A stretch of DNA of 64,000 nt from Alphaproteobacteria bacterium (GTDB lineage: Bacteria > Pseudomonadota > Alphaproteobacteria > UBA8366 > Aestuariispiraceae): the NCBI GenBank assembly GCA_024743195.1, contig JANSXE010000002.1:124001-188000 (forward strand), given 5' to 3'. The notes beneath the pieces were generated by a model, which saw only the letters and a program-made list of their open reading frames with translations, ran no database searches and was not told where the DNA came from. Made by a program: the position numbers and the translations under genes. This document shows, one piece after another, positions 8,824-18,680 of the stretch; within the stretch, counting starts at the first letter, position 1, and each line of letters begins with the position of its first letter.

Positions 8824-10172
8824 TCGGCCGGCCGCAGGGTGAAGGCCGCCAGAGCGCCGCCGCCCGGGTTGGAGGCGAGCCACAAGCGCTCGCCGTCCGC
8901 CCGGCACAGATCCCGGCACAGGGCGAGGCCGACGCCGCCGCCGGTCTCTCCGCGCAGGCCGGGGCGCTGATCCGGAATCTCGTCCGGCCCGCCCTCGGCC
9001 GCAAAGCCGTCGGGCAGACCGACGCCGCTGTCGGCGACCTGCAGGACGACCCGCCCGTCCTCGCGCCGGGTCGACACCGTGATCCGGTCGCCCGGCCGAC
9101 AGAACTTCAGGGCGTTCGACAAGAGGTTGCGCAGCACGGTTGCGGCGTGGATTTCCGCCGCGCGCGCCCGGGTGACCTGAAGGTCGGCGGCCACCGTCAC
9201 CTGCCGCTCCTTCGCCTCGGCCCGCAGGACGGCGGTCGCACGCTCGACCAGCGCCTCGAGATCGACGATGTCGATTTCGGGGCGGGCGCGCCGCGCCGTC
9301 GCACGGGCCCAGAGCAACAGATCCTCCAGCAATCCCAACACGCCCCGCGCCGCCTGAGACAGCTCTTCGGCGTACTCCTTGGCGCGCTCCGGCCGCCCCG
9401 CCTTGAGCTGCAGCGTGATCAGGTCGGTGAAGCCGACCAGTCCCGTGAAGGGGCTGCGCAGATCGTGCGCCAGGATCGAGATCAGCCGGTTCTTTTCCGC
9501 GACCTCCCGCTCCAGCGCGCGGTGGAGCCGCGTCGTGGCCATCAGCGTGAAGCCGACCGCGCAGGTCAGCATCAGGAGGATCGCGTCGAAATAGACAAGC
9601 AGGTGAATCCCGCCGCGCACGGCCATGAAATCGCCGGTCGGCGCACCGTCGAGCGTGACATAGAGGCCGCGCCAGCCGTAGAAGAGCGCATGCACCCCGA
9701 ACAGCGCGGCGAGCAGCGCCTCGGGCGCGCGCCCCATGCGCCCGGGCCCCGCGAGCCGAAACGCGATCAACGCGGACAGCCATCCGGCCGCCAGCGAGAC
9801 GATCAGGATGCGCGCATCCGTGTTCGGGTCGAGCAGGGCGAAATACAGCAGGCCGACTGCCGCCGCCCCGAGGGCGACCGCGCCCGTCCGCCATGAGACG
9901 CGCCGCCCCTGGAACTGCTCGATCCCGGCCAGCAAGGCGACGTGGCCGGCCACGTATGAGGCGTTCGCGACGACGATCGACAGGGCGTCCGGCAGCAGGC
10001 CGCGGCCGGCGATCAGCAGCGCCCCCGCCGCGATCAGCAGACCGCCGACCGCCCACAGCGCGACGCCGGGCTGGTGCGGCAGGATCCGGCGCAGCAGCAG
10101 CATGCCGACGCTGAGCGTCAGCGGGGCGAAGGCGCTGGCGAGCGCGAGCGTGCGGATGTCGAGCTCTGGCAT
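8820..10172 (-). CDS. Membrane sensor histidine kinase with seven-helix N-terminal domain
   Basis: A 450-residue kinase. Residues 1-212 contain about seven hydrophobic segments with very short loops (7TM-like sensor). The dimerisation/phosphoacceptor helix follows with H236 in ILAHDLRSPFTGL. The catalytic ATPase domain shows N-box L-R-N-L-L-S-N-A-L-K-F, G1 V-A-D-S-G-V-G-L and G2 G-G-G-V-G-L-A-L-C. A roughly 20-residue insertion between G1 and G2 is Gly/Pro rich. No response-regulator gene is adjacent, so it is an orphan kinase. It is convergent with the chemoreceptor, but a functional link is unproven. Confidence 0.85.
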   Translation of the reverse strand: MPELDIRTLALASAFAPLTLSVGMLLLRRILPHQPGVALWAVGGLLIAAGALLIAGRGLLPDALSIVVANASYVAGHVALLAGIEQFQGRRVSWRTGAVALGAAAVGLLYFALLDPNTDARILIVSLAAGWLSALIAFRLAGPGRMGRAPEALLAALFGVHALFYGWRGLYVTLDGAPTGDFMAVRGGIHLLVYFDAILLMLTCAVGFTLMATTRLHRALEREVAEKNRLISILAHDLRSPFTGLVGFTDLITLQLKAGRPERAKEYAEELSQAARGVLGLLEDLLLWARATARRARPEIDIVDLEALVERATAVLRAEAKERQVTVAADLQVTRARAAEIHAATVLRNLLSNALKFCRPGDRITVSTRREDGRVVLQVADSGVGLPDGFAAEGGPDEIPDQRPGLRGETGGGVGLALCRDLCRADGERLWLASNPGGGALAAFTLRPAD

Positions 10173-10320
10173 GACCGTACTCGGCGGCGGCCGAACGTCC
10201 GACCCACTGGGCGCGGCGGCGCATCGACCGGGGCGCCGTCGCAGGCTTACGCTACCGGGCGATTCGTAAAATTTTAGCTAATAGCGGCGTTGGGCGGCGG
10301 TTATGTGCGCCGGACGTCGC

Positions 10321-11523
<1,203 letters not shown>

Positions 11524-12846
11524 TTAGAACAGAAGCTCCACCAGCAGCAGCGCGATTCCGGGAAAGGCGGTCAGCAGGACCACCCGCACCATGTCGCTGG
11601 CGATGAAGGGCAGCGCTCCCCGATAGGTCTCGCCGATCGACACCCCCGGCGCCATCGAGTTGATGACGAAGAGATTCATCCCAACCGGCGGCGTGATCAG
11701 CCCCACCTCCACCACGATCAGCACCAGGATGCCGAACCACAGCGCCGTCGCCTCCGCCGACATCCCGAAGTCCAGCGCCATCACGATCGGGAAGAAGATC
11801 GGGATGGTGAGCAGGATCATCGACAGCGAATCCATGATGCAGCCGAACAGCAGATAGCAGATCAGGATCAGCGTCAGAACAAGCCAGGGGTTGAGCCCCA
11901 GCTCGCCGACCAATCGCGCGGCCTCCTGAGGCAGTTGCGCAAAGGCGAGGAAGCTGTTGAAGACGGCGGCGCCCAGGATAATGAAGAAGATCATGCCGGT
12001 GGAGACCGCGGTGGCCAGCAGCGCGTCGCGCAGCCCCGTCCAGCCGAGCCCCCCGTTGAGCCAGGCGACGATCCCCGTCCCCGCCGCCCCGACGGCCGCG
12101 CCCTCTGTCGGCGTGAACCAGCCGGCGTAGATGCCGCCGATGACGATGAGGAAGATCGCGAGCACCGGCCAGATCTCGAGCAGCGCGCGCCAGCGCGCGC
12201 CGGCCGGGCTCGGCGGGCGGCTGCCGGCGGCGTCGGGCCGGACGCGCACATAGATCGCGATCGTCGCCATGTAGCCGAGCGCCGCCAGCGCCCCCGGGAT
12301 GAAGGCGGCGACGAACAGCTTGGCGATGTTCTGCTCGGTCAGGATGGCGTAGATCACCAGGATCACCGAGGGCGGGATCAGGATTCCAAGCGTGCCGCCT
12401 GCCGCCAGACAGCCGGTCGTCAACGCGCCCGAATAGCCGGCGCGCCGCAGCTCCGGCAGCGCCGTCTGACCCATCGTCGCCGCCGTCGCCAGCGAGGAGC
12501 CGCAGATCGCCCCGAAGGCGCCGCAGGCCCCGACCGCCGCCATCGCGACCCCGCCCTTGCGGTGGCCCAGCCACGCCTCGGCCGCGCGGAACAGCGCGCG
12601 CGACATCCCGCCCCGGGTCGCGAACTGCCCCATCAGCAGGAACAGCGGCACGATCGAGAGCGAATAGCTGGAGAAGGTGTCGAACGGCGTCGTCTTGAGC
12701 TGGGCGAGGATCGGCCGCTCGCTGCCGGTCACCAGCCAAACCCCGAAGAAGCCGACCGTCAGCATGGCGAGCCCGATCGGAACCCGCAGGAAGATCAGCG
12801 CCATCAAAACCGGGAAGGAGAGCAACGCGAGCTCGACGCCGCTCAT
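11524..12846 (-). CDS. TRAP transporter large permease subunit (DctM)
   Basis: A 440-residue TRAP large membrane subunit with about 12 hydrophobic segments. Typical DctM stretches are visible: V-P-I-G-L-A-M, G-S-S-L-A-T-A-A-T-M-G, G-G-T-L-G-I-L-I-P-P-S-V-I-L-V-I-Y and G-L-I-T-P-P-V-G-M-N-L-F-V. It moves the ligand delivered by the periplasmic DctP protein, using the sodium gradient. The ATG at 12846 overlaps the DctQ stop (ATGA); an upstream in-frame extension is antisense-like and rejected. It lies directly upstream of pobA in one transcription unit. Confidence 0.9.
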   Translation of the reverse strand: MSGVELALLSFPVLMALIFLRVPIGLAMLTVGFFGVWLVTGSERPILAQLKTTPFDTFSSYSLSIVPLFLLMGQFATRGGMSRALFRAAEAWLGHRKGGVAMAAVGACGAFGAICGSSLATAATMGQTALPELRRAGYSGALTTGCLAAGGTLGILIPPSVILVIYAILTEQNIAKLFVAAFIPGALAALGYMATIAIYVRVRPDAAGSRPPSPAGARWRALLEIWPVLAIFLIVIGGIYAGWFTPTEGAAVGAAGTGIVAWLNGGLGWTGLRDALLATAVSTGMIFFIILGAAVFNSFLAFAQLPQEAARLVGELGLNPWLVLTLILICYLLFGCIMDSLSMILLTIPIFFPIVMALDFGMSAEATALWFGILVLIVVEVGLITPPVGMNLFVINSMAPGVSIGETYRGALPFIASDMVRVVLLTAFPGIALLLVELLF

Positions 12847-13391
12847 CGCGCGCGCCCCCCAGGCGCACCCTCGTCCGGCTCGATCAGACGCCCGCGCTTC
12901 AGCTCCGCGGCGCTGCGCCAGACCGTATAGGCCGAAACCAGCACGAACAGCGCCGCCCCCGCCAAGGCCGCCGCATAGCCGATCCACAGCGGCAGCCCGA
13001 GGATGTAGGTGGTCTCGCCGAAGCGCTGCTTGTCCAGCATGCCCAACGCAAGGCGCCAGGCGAGCACGGCCGCCGCGGCGGTCAGCAGCAGATTGGCCGC
13101 CAGATCCGCCCAGCGGTTCGCCCGGAAGCCGGCGGCGTTCATCACCAGATCCACCGTAACATGGCCGCGGTTCAACTGGCACCAGGGCAGGAAGGCGAAG
13201 ATCGCGAAGGCCGTTCCCAATTCGACCAGCTCATAGGCGCCCGGAATGGAATCGAGCCCGAGCGGGATCAGCGCCCGGCCCGTGACGCTGAGCACCGTCA
13301 GCACGGTCAGCGCGACGAGTACGAGGCCGCCCAGCAGCGCCAGCGCTGCAGCCACCCGATGGATCAGGCGATGGATCAGGCGATGGATCAT
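12843..13391 (-). CDS. TRAP transporter small permease subunit (DctQ)
   Basis: A 182-residue four-helix membrane protein of the DctQ family; hydrophobic segments lie at about 13-35, 50-68, 93-113 and 130-152. The L-V-E-L-G-T-A-F-A-I-F-A-F-L-P-W-C loop followed by G-H-V-T-V-D is characteristic. The N-terminus (M-I-H-R-L-I-H-R-L-I-H-R) is encoded by three copies of a 12-bp repeat that begins at the start codon, so its length may vary between strains. Translationally coupled to DctM by a 4-bp overlap. Confidence 0.88.
   Translation of the reverse strand: MIHRLIHRLIHRVAAALALLGGLVLVALTVLTVLSVTGRALIPLGLDSIPGAYELVELGTAFAIFAFLPWCQLNRGHVTVDLVMNAAGFRANRWADLAANLLLTAAAAVLAWRLALGMLDKQRFGETTYILGLPLWIGYAAALAGAALFVLVSAYTVWRSAAELKRGRLIEPDEGAPGGRAR
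13357..13391. repeat. 12-bp tandem repeat at the dctQ start
   Basis: The unit CGATGGATCAGG occurs at 13357-13368 and 13369-13380, with a third partial unit through 13391. It encodes the repeated I-H-R-L tetrapeptide at the DctQ N-terminus. In-frame expansion would change only tail length. Confidence 0.85.
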
Positions 13392-13400
13392 GGAAGCGAA

Positions 13401-13468
13401 CCGCCGGCCGCCGTCGCGCGCGCCGCCGGCCGCGCCCGGAGCCGTCCTGGGCCAGGGGCGGCCGGCGG
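13401..13468 (-). other. Intercistronic GC hairpin between dctP and dctQ
   Basis: CCGCCGGCCGCC (13401-13412) and GGCGGCCGGCGG (13457-13468) are perfect 12-bp inverted partners. The 44-nt loop is itself GC-palindromic. The structure lies between the binding-protein gene and its permease gene on the minus strand. Confidence 0.45.
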
Positions 13469-13494
13469 GGTCGGCGCGCGCGGCGCGGCGCCGG

Positions 13495-14529
13495 TCAGTT
13501 GGCGTGCTTCGCGATCAGCGCGCGCGCCTCCTCGACGAGCGCGGCGCCGTCCTCGCCCTCCTCGTTCCTCTCGGCGATCCAACGATCGATCGTCGGCTGG
13601 GCCGCGGCGATCCACGGCGCCGGGTCGAGCATGCGGATCACATTGCCGCTGGCCTGGGCGCGCTCCAGTCCGACCGCGTCGCCGCCGTCCATCGCGGCGC
13701 CGAACATCGCCGCGGCCTCGACCCCGCTGTGCTTGTCGATCACGGCGCGCAGATCGTCCGGCAGCCCCTCATAGGCGGCCTTGTTCATCACCAGCCCGAA
13801 GGTGGCCGTGTAGAGGCCGCGGTCGCCTTCGAAGCCGGTGTGGCTGTCGACCAGCTCCGGCACCTTCAGCGGAACGGTCACCTCCCACGGGATCACCGCG
13901 CCGTCGATCACGCCCTTGGACAGGGCCTCCGGCACCGCCGGGACGGGCATGCCGACCGCCGACGCGCCCAGATCCTCCAACATGCCGGTGATGACCCGCG
14001 TCGGCCCGCGCAGTTTCAGCCCCTGCATGTCCTCCAGGCTCGCCACCCCGTCGCCGCGCACATGCAAGAGGCCCGGCCCGTGGGTGTGCAGGACCAGCGG
14101 CTGCACGTCCTGGAACTCGTCCATCGCATGCGCCTCGACGTACTCGGTGAAGGCGCGGCTGGTCGCCTCGCCCGTCGCCACCATGAACGGCAGCTCGAAC
14201 GCCTCCGTCTTGGCGAACCGGCCCGGCGTGTAGCCCAGCACCGTCCAGACGATGTCGACGACCCCGTCGCGCGCCTGGTCGAAGAGCGAAGGCGGCTTGC
14301 CGCCCAACTGCATGGCGGGGAAATGCTGAATTTCGATCCGGCCGCCGGAGTCCTCCTGGATCGCCTCGATCCAGGGCGTGATCGCCTTGGCCGGGACGGT
14401 CGCCTGCGGCGGCAGGAACTGGTGCAGCCGGAGCGTGACCTCCTGCGCCGCCGCCGGCGCGGCCGTCAGCGCGGCCCCGGCCGCGAGCGTCAGTGCGGCC
14501 AGTCCGGCCGCCATGGTTTTCCTGAACAT
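13495..14529 (-). CDS. TRAP transporter substrate-binding protein (DctP)
   Basis: A 344-residue periplasmic binding protein of the DctP family. Residues 1-28 are a Sec signal peptide ending in A-P-A-A-A-Q. The mature protein begins V-T-L-R-L-H-Q-F-L and carries the family features A-M-Q-L-G-G and the conserved arginine region L-K-L-R-G-P-T, where the ligand carboxylate is usually clamped. It is first in a dctP-dctQ-dctM-pobA unit, so an aromatic carboxylate such as 4-hydroxybenzoate is a reasonable ligand guess. The divergent GntR/dioxygenase genes suggest an alternative ligand. Confidence 0.88.
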   Translation of the reverse strand: MFRKTMAAGLAALTLAAGAALTAAPAAAQEVTLRLHQFLPPQATVPAKAITPWIEAIQEDSGGRIEIQHFPAMQLGGKPPSLFDQARDGVVDIVWTVLGYTPGRFAKTEAFELPFMVATGEATSRAFTEYVEAHAMDEFQDVQPLVLHTHGPGLLHVRGDGVASLEDMQGLKLRGPTRVITGMLEDLGASAVGMPVPAVPEALSKGVIDGAVIPWEVTVPLKVPELVDSHTGFEGDRGLYTATFGLVMNKAAYEGLPDDLRAVIDKHSGVEAAAMFGAAMDGGDAVGLERAQASGNVIRMLDPAPWIAAAQPTIDRWIAERNEEGEDGAALVEEARALIAKHAN

Positions 14530-14700
14530 GATCGCGTCGCCTCCCTATGCGTCGCGGCGCGCGATCCGCCTCTCCCCGCCGGACGCCGCGCCGCCTTTCC
14601 GGACAGCCTGCCCCAAGCGGGGCGGCGCTGGAAAGACGGAATCGGCGGCGCGAGCCGGATGGGCCCGCCCGCCGCCGATTTCCATTGCGTGCGGCGTCGG

Positions 14701-14719
14701 TTGGTATACTGTATACAAA
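14701..14719. promoter_or_regulatory. GntR-type palindromic operator
   Basis: TTGGTATAC-T-GTATACAAA is a 19-bp palindrome with one mismatched pair. It lies in the divergent region between the TRAP operon and the GntR gene, 25 bp before the GntR start. GTATAC-centred palindromes are typical of FadR-type GntR regulators, so this probably mediates autoregulation and control of one or both operons. Confidence 0.6.
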
Positions 14720-14744
14720 TCTTGCTTCGGAGCGACGATCGCCG

Positions 14745-15464
14745 ATGTCCCTCGACCCCCTTCCCCAACAGCGCGAAACGCTGGCCGAAGCCGTCTACGC
14801 CCGGCTCGTGGAGGCGATCTGCGACGGCGCCCTCGCGCCCGGGGAGCCGCTGATCCAGGAGCGTCTGGCGGAGCGGCTTCAGGTCTCGCGCCAGCCGGTG
14901 CTGCAGGCGCTGGCCATGCTGCGCCGCGACGGCTTCGTCGAGCCCGGCGACACCCGCGGCAGCCGGGTGGCGCGGCTGGCGCCGGAGATGGTGGCCGACG
15001 TCTACCAGTTGCGCGGGGCGCTCGACCGGCTGGCGGCCGGCGCGGCCGCCGCCCGCATGAACGATCCGGGCCGCCGCGCCGAGGCGGAGGCGGCGCTCGC
15101 CGCAACCCTGGCGGAGGGCGAGGCGGCCTGCGCGGACGCGGCGGCCCCACGGACGGACGGCGCGGCCGCGCGGCTGGTGGCCGCGGACGTCGCCTTCCAC
15201 CAGACCCTCTATCGGCTGTCCGGCAATCCCTTGATCGAGGAGGCGGCGGCCCGCCCCTGGCGTCATATCCGCCGCGCCATGGCGATGGCGCTGCGCGACG
15301 GCGCGCACGCCGAGACCGTCTGGCGCGAACACCGGGCGATCGCCGAGGCCGTCCTGTCCGGCGACGCGGACGCCGCGCAGCGCGCAGCGGAAGCCCATGT
15401 GACCCGCGCGGCGGAAGAGATGCGCCGCCCGCTCGGCGCCGCCGATCCGGCCGCGGCGGAATGA
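14745..15464 (+). CDS. GntR family transcriptional regulator, FadR/FCD subfamily
   Basis: A 239-residue regulator. A winged helix-turn-helix occupies about residues 10-75 (E-A-V-Y-A-R-L-V-E-A-I, then I-Q-E-R-L-A-E-R-L-Q-V-S-R-Q-P-V-L-Q-A-L). An all-helical FCD ligand domain follows, with the metal-binding pattern D-V-A-F-H, then W-R-H and E-H-R-A-I. Start at 14745 is chosen because upstream in-frame codons run through the operator palindrome. It is divergent from the TRAP/pobA operon and heads the dioxygenase-dehydrogenase-SDR genes. FCD regulators usually sense a carboxylic acid. Confidence 0.88.
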   Translation: MSLDPLPQQRETLAEAVYARLVEAICDGALAPGEPLIQERLAERLQVSRQPVLQALAMLRRDGFVEPGDTRGSRVARLAPEMVADVYQLRGALDRLAAGAAAARMNDPGRRAEAEAALAATLAEGEAACADAAAPRTDGAAARLVAADVAFHQTLYRLSGNPLIEEAAARPWRHIRRAMAMALRDGAHAETVWREHRAIAEAVLSGDADAAQRAAEAHVTRAAEEMRRPLGAADPAAAE

Positions 15465-15553
15465 CCAGAACGATGTGAGGAAAGACGCCCGCGCCGATCC
15501 GGCCGCACCCGGCGGATAGACGGGCGCAAGACGCAACGAGAGGAGACGCCCCG

Positions 15554-16357
15554 ATGAAACTGTCCGACGCCGACCTCGCCCGGTTCGACGAGGAAGGGTT
15601 CGTGTTCCTGCCCGGCCTATTCAGCCGCGACGAGGCGCAGATGCTGATGGAGGAGGCGCAGGCGATCTACGCCCAGGACCGCGAGGAGGTCTGGCGGGAG
15701 AGCTCCGGCGCCGCGCGCACCGCCTTCGCCGCCCATACCTATTCGGAGCCCTTCCGCCGGATCGGTCGCCATCCGCGTCTGGTGGAGCCGGTCGAGCAGC
15801 TGCTCGGCGAGCAACTCTACATGCATCAGTTCAAGATCAACGCGAAGGCGGCCTTCGACGGCGAGGTCTGGCAGTGGCACCAGGACTACGGCACCTGGGC
15901 GCGCGACGACGGCATGCCAGAGCCGCGGGCGATGAACATCGCGCTCTTCCTGGAGGACGTGACGCCGGCCAACGGCCCATTGCTGTTCATCCCGCGCTCG
16001 CACCGCGAGGGCGTCTTCGAGGCCGGCCACGATCTGGAGACCACGAGCTATCCGCTCTGGACCCTAGACCGCGAGACGGTCGCGAGCCTGGCGCGCGAGG
16101 GCGGGGTCGAGGCGCCGGTGGGCCCGGCCGGATCGGTCGTGATGTTCCACGGCAATCTGGTGCACGCCAGCCCGGCCAACATCAGCCCGTTCAGCCGCAC
16201 CATCGTCTATCTCAGCCTCTGCGCGGTCTCGAACCACATCACGAAATTCACCCGCAAGGAATGGATCGCACACCGCGATTTCACGCCGATCGAGGTTCTG
16301 GCGGACGATTGCCTGGACGAACTGGTCGCCCAGCGCCGCGCCGCCGCGGCCGAGTGA
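15554..16357 (+). CDS. Phytanoyl-CoA/ectoine-hydroxylase-like Fe(II)/2-oxoglutarate dioxygenase
   Basis: A 267-residue PhyH-superfamily oxygenase. The iron triad is visible as H109-x-D111 (W-Q-W-H-Q-D-Y) and H204 (G-N-L-V-H-A-S), with R215 placed to bind 2-oxoglutarate. The stretch from H91 through S149 (INAKAAFDG, W-x-W-H-x-D-Y-G-T-W, DDGMPEPRAM, NGPLLFIPRSH) closely follows the ectoine 5-hydroxylase signature as I know it, but the two positions after the iron Asp differ. It is likely a hydroxylase of a small zwitterionic or amino-acid-like compound. It lies 14 bp upstream of the dehydrogenase and has AGGAGA just before its start. Confidence 0.78.
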   Translation: MKLSDADLARFDEEGFVFLPGLFSRDEAQMLMEEAQAIYAQDREEVWRESSGAARTAFAAHTYSEPFRRIGRHPRLVEPVEQLLGEQLYMHQFKINAKAAFDGEVWQWHQDYGTWARDDGMPEPRAMNIALFLEDVTPANGPLLFIPRSHREGVFEAGHDLETTSYPLWTLDRETVASLAREGGVEAPVGPAGSVVMFHGNLVHASPANISPFSRTIVYLSLCAVSNHITKFTRKEWIAHRDFTPIEVLADDCLDELVAQRRAAAAE

Positions 16358-16370
16358 GGGGCGGCGCTTC

Positions 16371-17708
16371 ATGAATCTCGATGCGCTGTTGCGCGCCCGG
16401 GCGGCGGACGGCCGCCCGGTGCGCGTCGGGCTGATCGGCGCCGGCAAGTTCGGCGCCATGTTCCTCTCCCAGGCCGGCCGGCATCCCGGCTTCCACGTGC
16501 AGGCGATCGCCGACCTCTCGCCCGACCGGGTCCGCGGAACGCTCGAGCGCATCGGCTGGGACGCCTCGCGCGCGGCGGCGCGCGACGCCGCCGACGCGCT
16601 GGCGAGCGGAGCCACCTGGGTGACGGACGACTCCGACGCGCTGATCCGCGCCGACGGGCTGGAGGTCGTGGTGGACGCGACCGGCAGCCCCGCCGCCGGG
16701 GTGCGCCACGCGCTGGCCGCGATAGAGGCGGGCCGCCACATCGTCATGGTCAATGTCGAGGCGGACGTGCTCGCCGGGCCGCTCCTGGCCAAGAAGGCGC
16801 GGGACGCGGGCCTGGTCTACTCCATGGCCTACGGCGACCAGCCGGCGCTCATTGCAGAGATCGTGGATTGGGCGCGCGCGTCCGGCCTCGAGGTGGTCTG
16901 CGCCGGCAAGGGCACCAAGTACCTGCCGGCCTATCACAAAGTCACGCCCGACGACGTCTGGACCCATTACGGGCTGACGCCGGAGCAGGCGGCGGCCGGG
17001 GGCATGAACCCGCAGATGTTCAACAGCTTCCTCGACGGCACGAAATCGGCGATCGAGATGGCGGCGGTCGCGAACGCCTGCGGACTGACGCCGCCCGCGG
17101 ACGGGCTCGCCTTCCCGCCCTGCGGCGTCGACGACCTGCCGCACGTGCTGCGGCCCGAGGCGGCCGGCGGCCTGCTGAAGGAAAAGGGGACGGTCGAGGT
17201 GGTCTCCAGCCTGGAGCGGGACGGCCGGCCGGTGTTCCGCGATCTGCGCTGGGGCGTCTACGCCGTGTTCGAGGCGGGAAGCGACTATGTCCGCCGCTGC
17301 TTCGCCGAGTACGGTCTGCACACGGATTCGACCGGCGACTATGCGGCCGTATACAAGCCCTATCACCTGATCGGGCTGGAGCTCGGGATCTCGGTCGCCA
17401 GCGCCGCCCTGCGCGGGGAGCCGACGGGAACCTCCGCCGCCTGGCGGGGCGACGCGGTCGCGGTCGCCAAACGCCCGCTCAAGGTCGGCGAGACGCTGGA
17501 CGGCGAGGGCGGCTACACCGTCTTCGGCACGCTGATGCGCGCGGCCGACAGCCGCCGGATCGGCGCCCTGCCGATCGGCTTGGCGCACGGGCTCACGCTG
17601 ACCCGGGAGGTCGCGGAGGGGGCGCCGCTGACCTACGCCGACGTCGCGGTCGACGCGGCCGATCCCGCCTACCAGATCCGCCGCGCGATGGAGCAGGCCT
17701 TCGCCTGA
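16371..17708 (+). CDS. NAD(P)-dependent oxidoreductase with C-terminal SAF domain
   Basis: A 445-residue two-part protein. Residues about 17-140 form a Rossmann fold (V-G-L-I-G-A-G-K-F-G-A-M-F and V-V-V-D-A-T-G-S-P) resembling homoserine dehydrogenase or Gfo/Idh/MocA enzymes. The C-terminal ~70 residues, starting near A-K-R-P-L-K-V-G-E-T-L, are a SAF (antifreeze/flagellar FlgA-like) domain. Proteins of this architecture occur in sugar-acid and amino-acid catabolic clusters, but their reactions are mostly unassigned. It sits between a dioxygenase and an SDR, so oxidation of a hydroxylated product is a sensible guess. Confidence 0.75.
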   Translation: MNLDALLRARAADGRPVRVGLIGAGKFGAMFLSQAGRHPGFHVQAIADLSPDRVRGTLERIGWDASRAAARDAADALASGATWVTDDSDALIRADGLEVVVDATGSPAAGVRHALAAIEAGRHIVMVNVEADVLAGPLLAKKARDAGLVYSMAYGDQPALIAEIVDWARASGLEVVCAGKGTKYLPAYHKVTPDDVWTHYGLTPEQAAAGGMNPQMFNSFLDGTKSAIEMAAVANACGLTPPADGLAFPPCGVDDLPHVLRPEAAGGLLKEKGTVEVVSSLERDGRPVFRDLRWGVYAVFEAGSDYVRRCFAEYGLHTDSTGDYAAVYKPYHLIGLELGISVASAALRGEPTGTSAAWRGDAVAVAKRPLKVGETLDGEGGYTVFGTLMRAADSRRIGALPIGLAHGLTLTREVAEGAPLTYADVAVDAADPAYQIRRAMEQAFA

Positions 17709-17718
17709 GGAGCGAGCG

Positions 17719-18459
17719 ATGAGCAAGACGGTCCTGATCACCGGCGGCTCGCGCGGCGTCGGGGCCGCCTGCGCCGAGCGGCTGGCGCGCGACGGCTGGG
17801 ACGTCGCGATCAGCTACGCGGGGCGCAAGGACGCGGCCGACGCCGTCGTCCGCGCGGTCGAGGCCGCCGGGCGCCGGGCGCTGGCCGTGCAGGCGGACGC
17901 CGGCGATCCGGATCAGGTCCTGCGGCTGTTCGAGGCGGTGGACGCGGGCTTCGGCCGGCTCGACGCGCTGATCAACAACGCCGGCGTCACCAGCCCGCCC
18001 GGGCCGCTCGGCGAAACGGAGATCGCCGACATCCGCCGGGTGCTGGACGTCAATCTGTTGGGCGCCTTCGTCGCCGCGCGCGAGGCCGTGCGGCGGATGC
18101 GCGGCCAGGACGGCGGCGGCGTGATCGTCAATCTCTCCTCCGTCGCGGCGCGCCTCGGAAGTCCGGGCGAATACATCCACTACGCCGCCAGCAAGGCGGG
18201 CGTCGACGTGCTGACCGAGGCGCTGGCGAAAGAGGTCGGGCCGGAGGGGATTCGCGTCGTCGGCGTCGCCCCCGGCGTGATCGAGACCGAGATCCACGCC
18301 GCCCAGGGGCAGGACGACAAGCCCGGACGGGTCGCCGCCACGACCCCGCTGCGCCGCAACGGCCGGCCGGACGAGGTGGCCGACGCGGTCGCGTTCCTGC
18401 TGTCCGACGAGGCGGCCTTCATCACCGGATCCACGCTGGGCGTCACCGGCGGGCGATGA
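17719..18459 (+). CDS. SDR family NAD(P)-dependent oxidoreductase
   Basis: A 246-residue classical short-chain dehydrogenase. It shows the cofactor motif T-G-G-S-R-G-V-G (residues 7-14), N-N-A-G, the catalytic serine in N-L-S-S-V-A and Y-x-x-x-K in Y-A-A-S-K, plus a FabG-like C-terminus (G-S-T-L-G-V-T-G-G-R). The arginine-bearing cofactor loop suggests NADP(H). It starts 11 bp after the SAF-domain dehydrogenase with GGAGCGAGCG upstream and is the last gene of the GntR-headed run. Substrate unknown. Confidence 0.85.
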   Translation: MSKTVLITGGSRGVGAACAERLARDGWDVAISYAGRKDAADAVVRAVEAAGRRALAVQADAGDPDQVLRLFEAVDAGFGRLDALINNAGVTSPPGPLGETEIADIRRVLDVNLLGAFVAAREAVRRMRGQDGGGVIVNLSSVAARLGSPGEYIHYAASKAGVDVLTEALAKEVGPEGIRVVGVAPGVIETEIHAAQGQDDKPGRVAATTPLRRNGRPDEVADAVAFLLSDEAAFITGSTLGVTGGR

Positions 18460-18488
18460 GGGCGGGCGATGAGGGCGGGCCCCGCATA

Positions 18489-18680
18489 GGCTTGGCGCTT
18501 TGGCGCTCCTGGATCCCGGATCGGCCTCACGGCCGTCCGGGACGACAGTGAGGGACGCACGACCGCCGTCATCCCAGCCGGAGCGGAGCGGAGAGCCGGG
18601 AGCCAGGGCGGGTCGCGCGGGCTTGCGCTTGCCGCTCCTGGGTCCCGGCCCGGCCTTGCGGCCGTCCGGGACGACGGGGG
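18489..18680. repeat. Dispersed palindromic repeat cluster, family A (three copies)
   Basis: The 358-bp gap between the convergent SDR and mutS genes contains no convincing gene. It holds copies of an element with core CTCCTGG(A/G)TCCCGG, a GC stem, then GGCCGTCCGGGACGAC at about 18505-18546 and 18633-18676, plus an inverted copy at about 18568-18607 (CGTCATCCC then GAGCCGGGAGCCAGG). The leader GGCTT-GCGCTT precedes both forward copies. CCCGG and CCGGGA are inverted partners, so these are REP/BIME-like. Confidence 0.7.
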
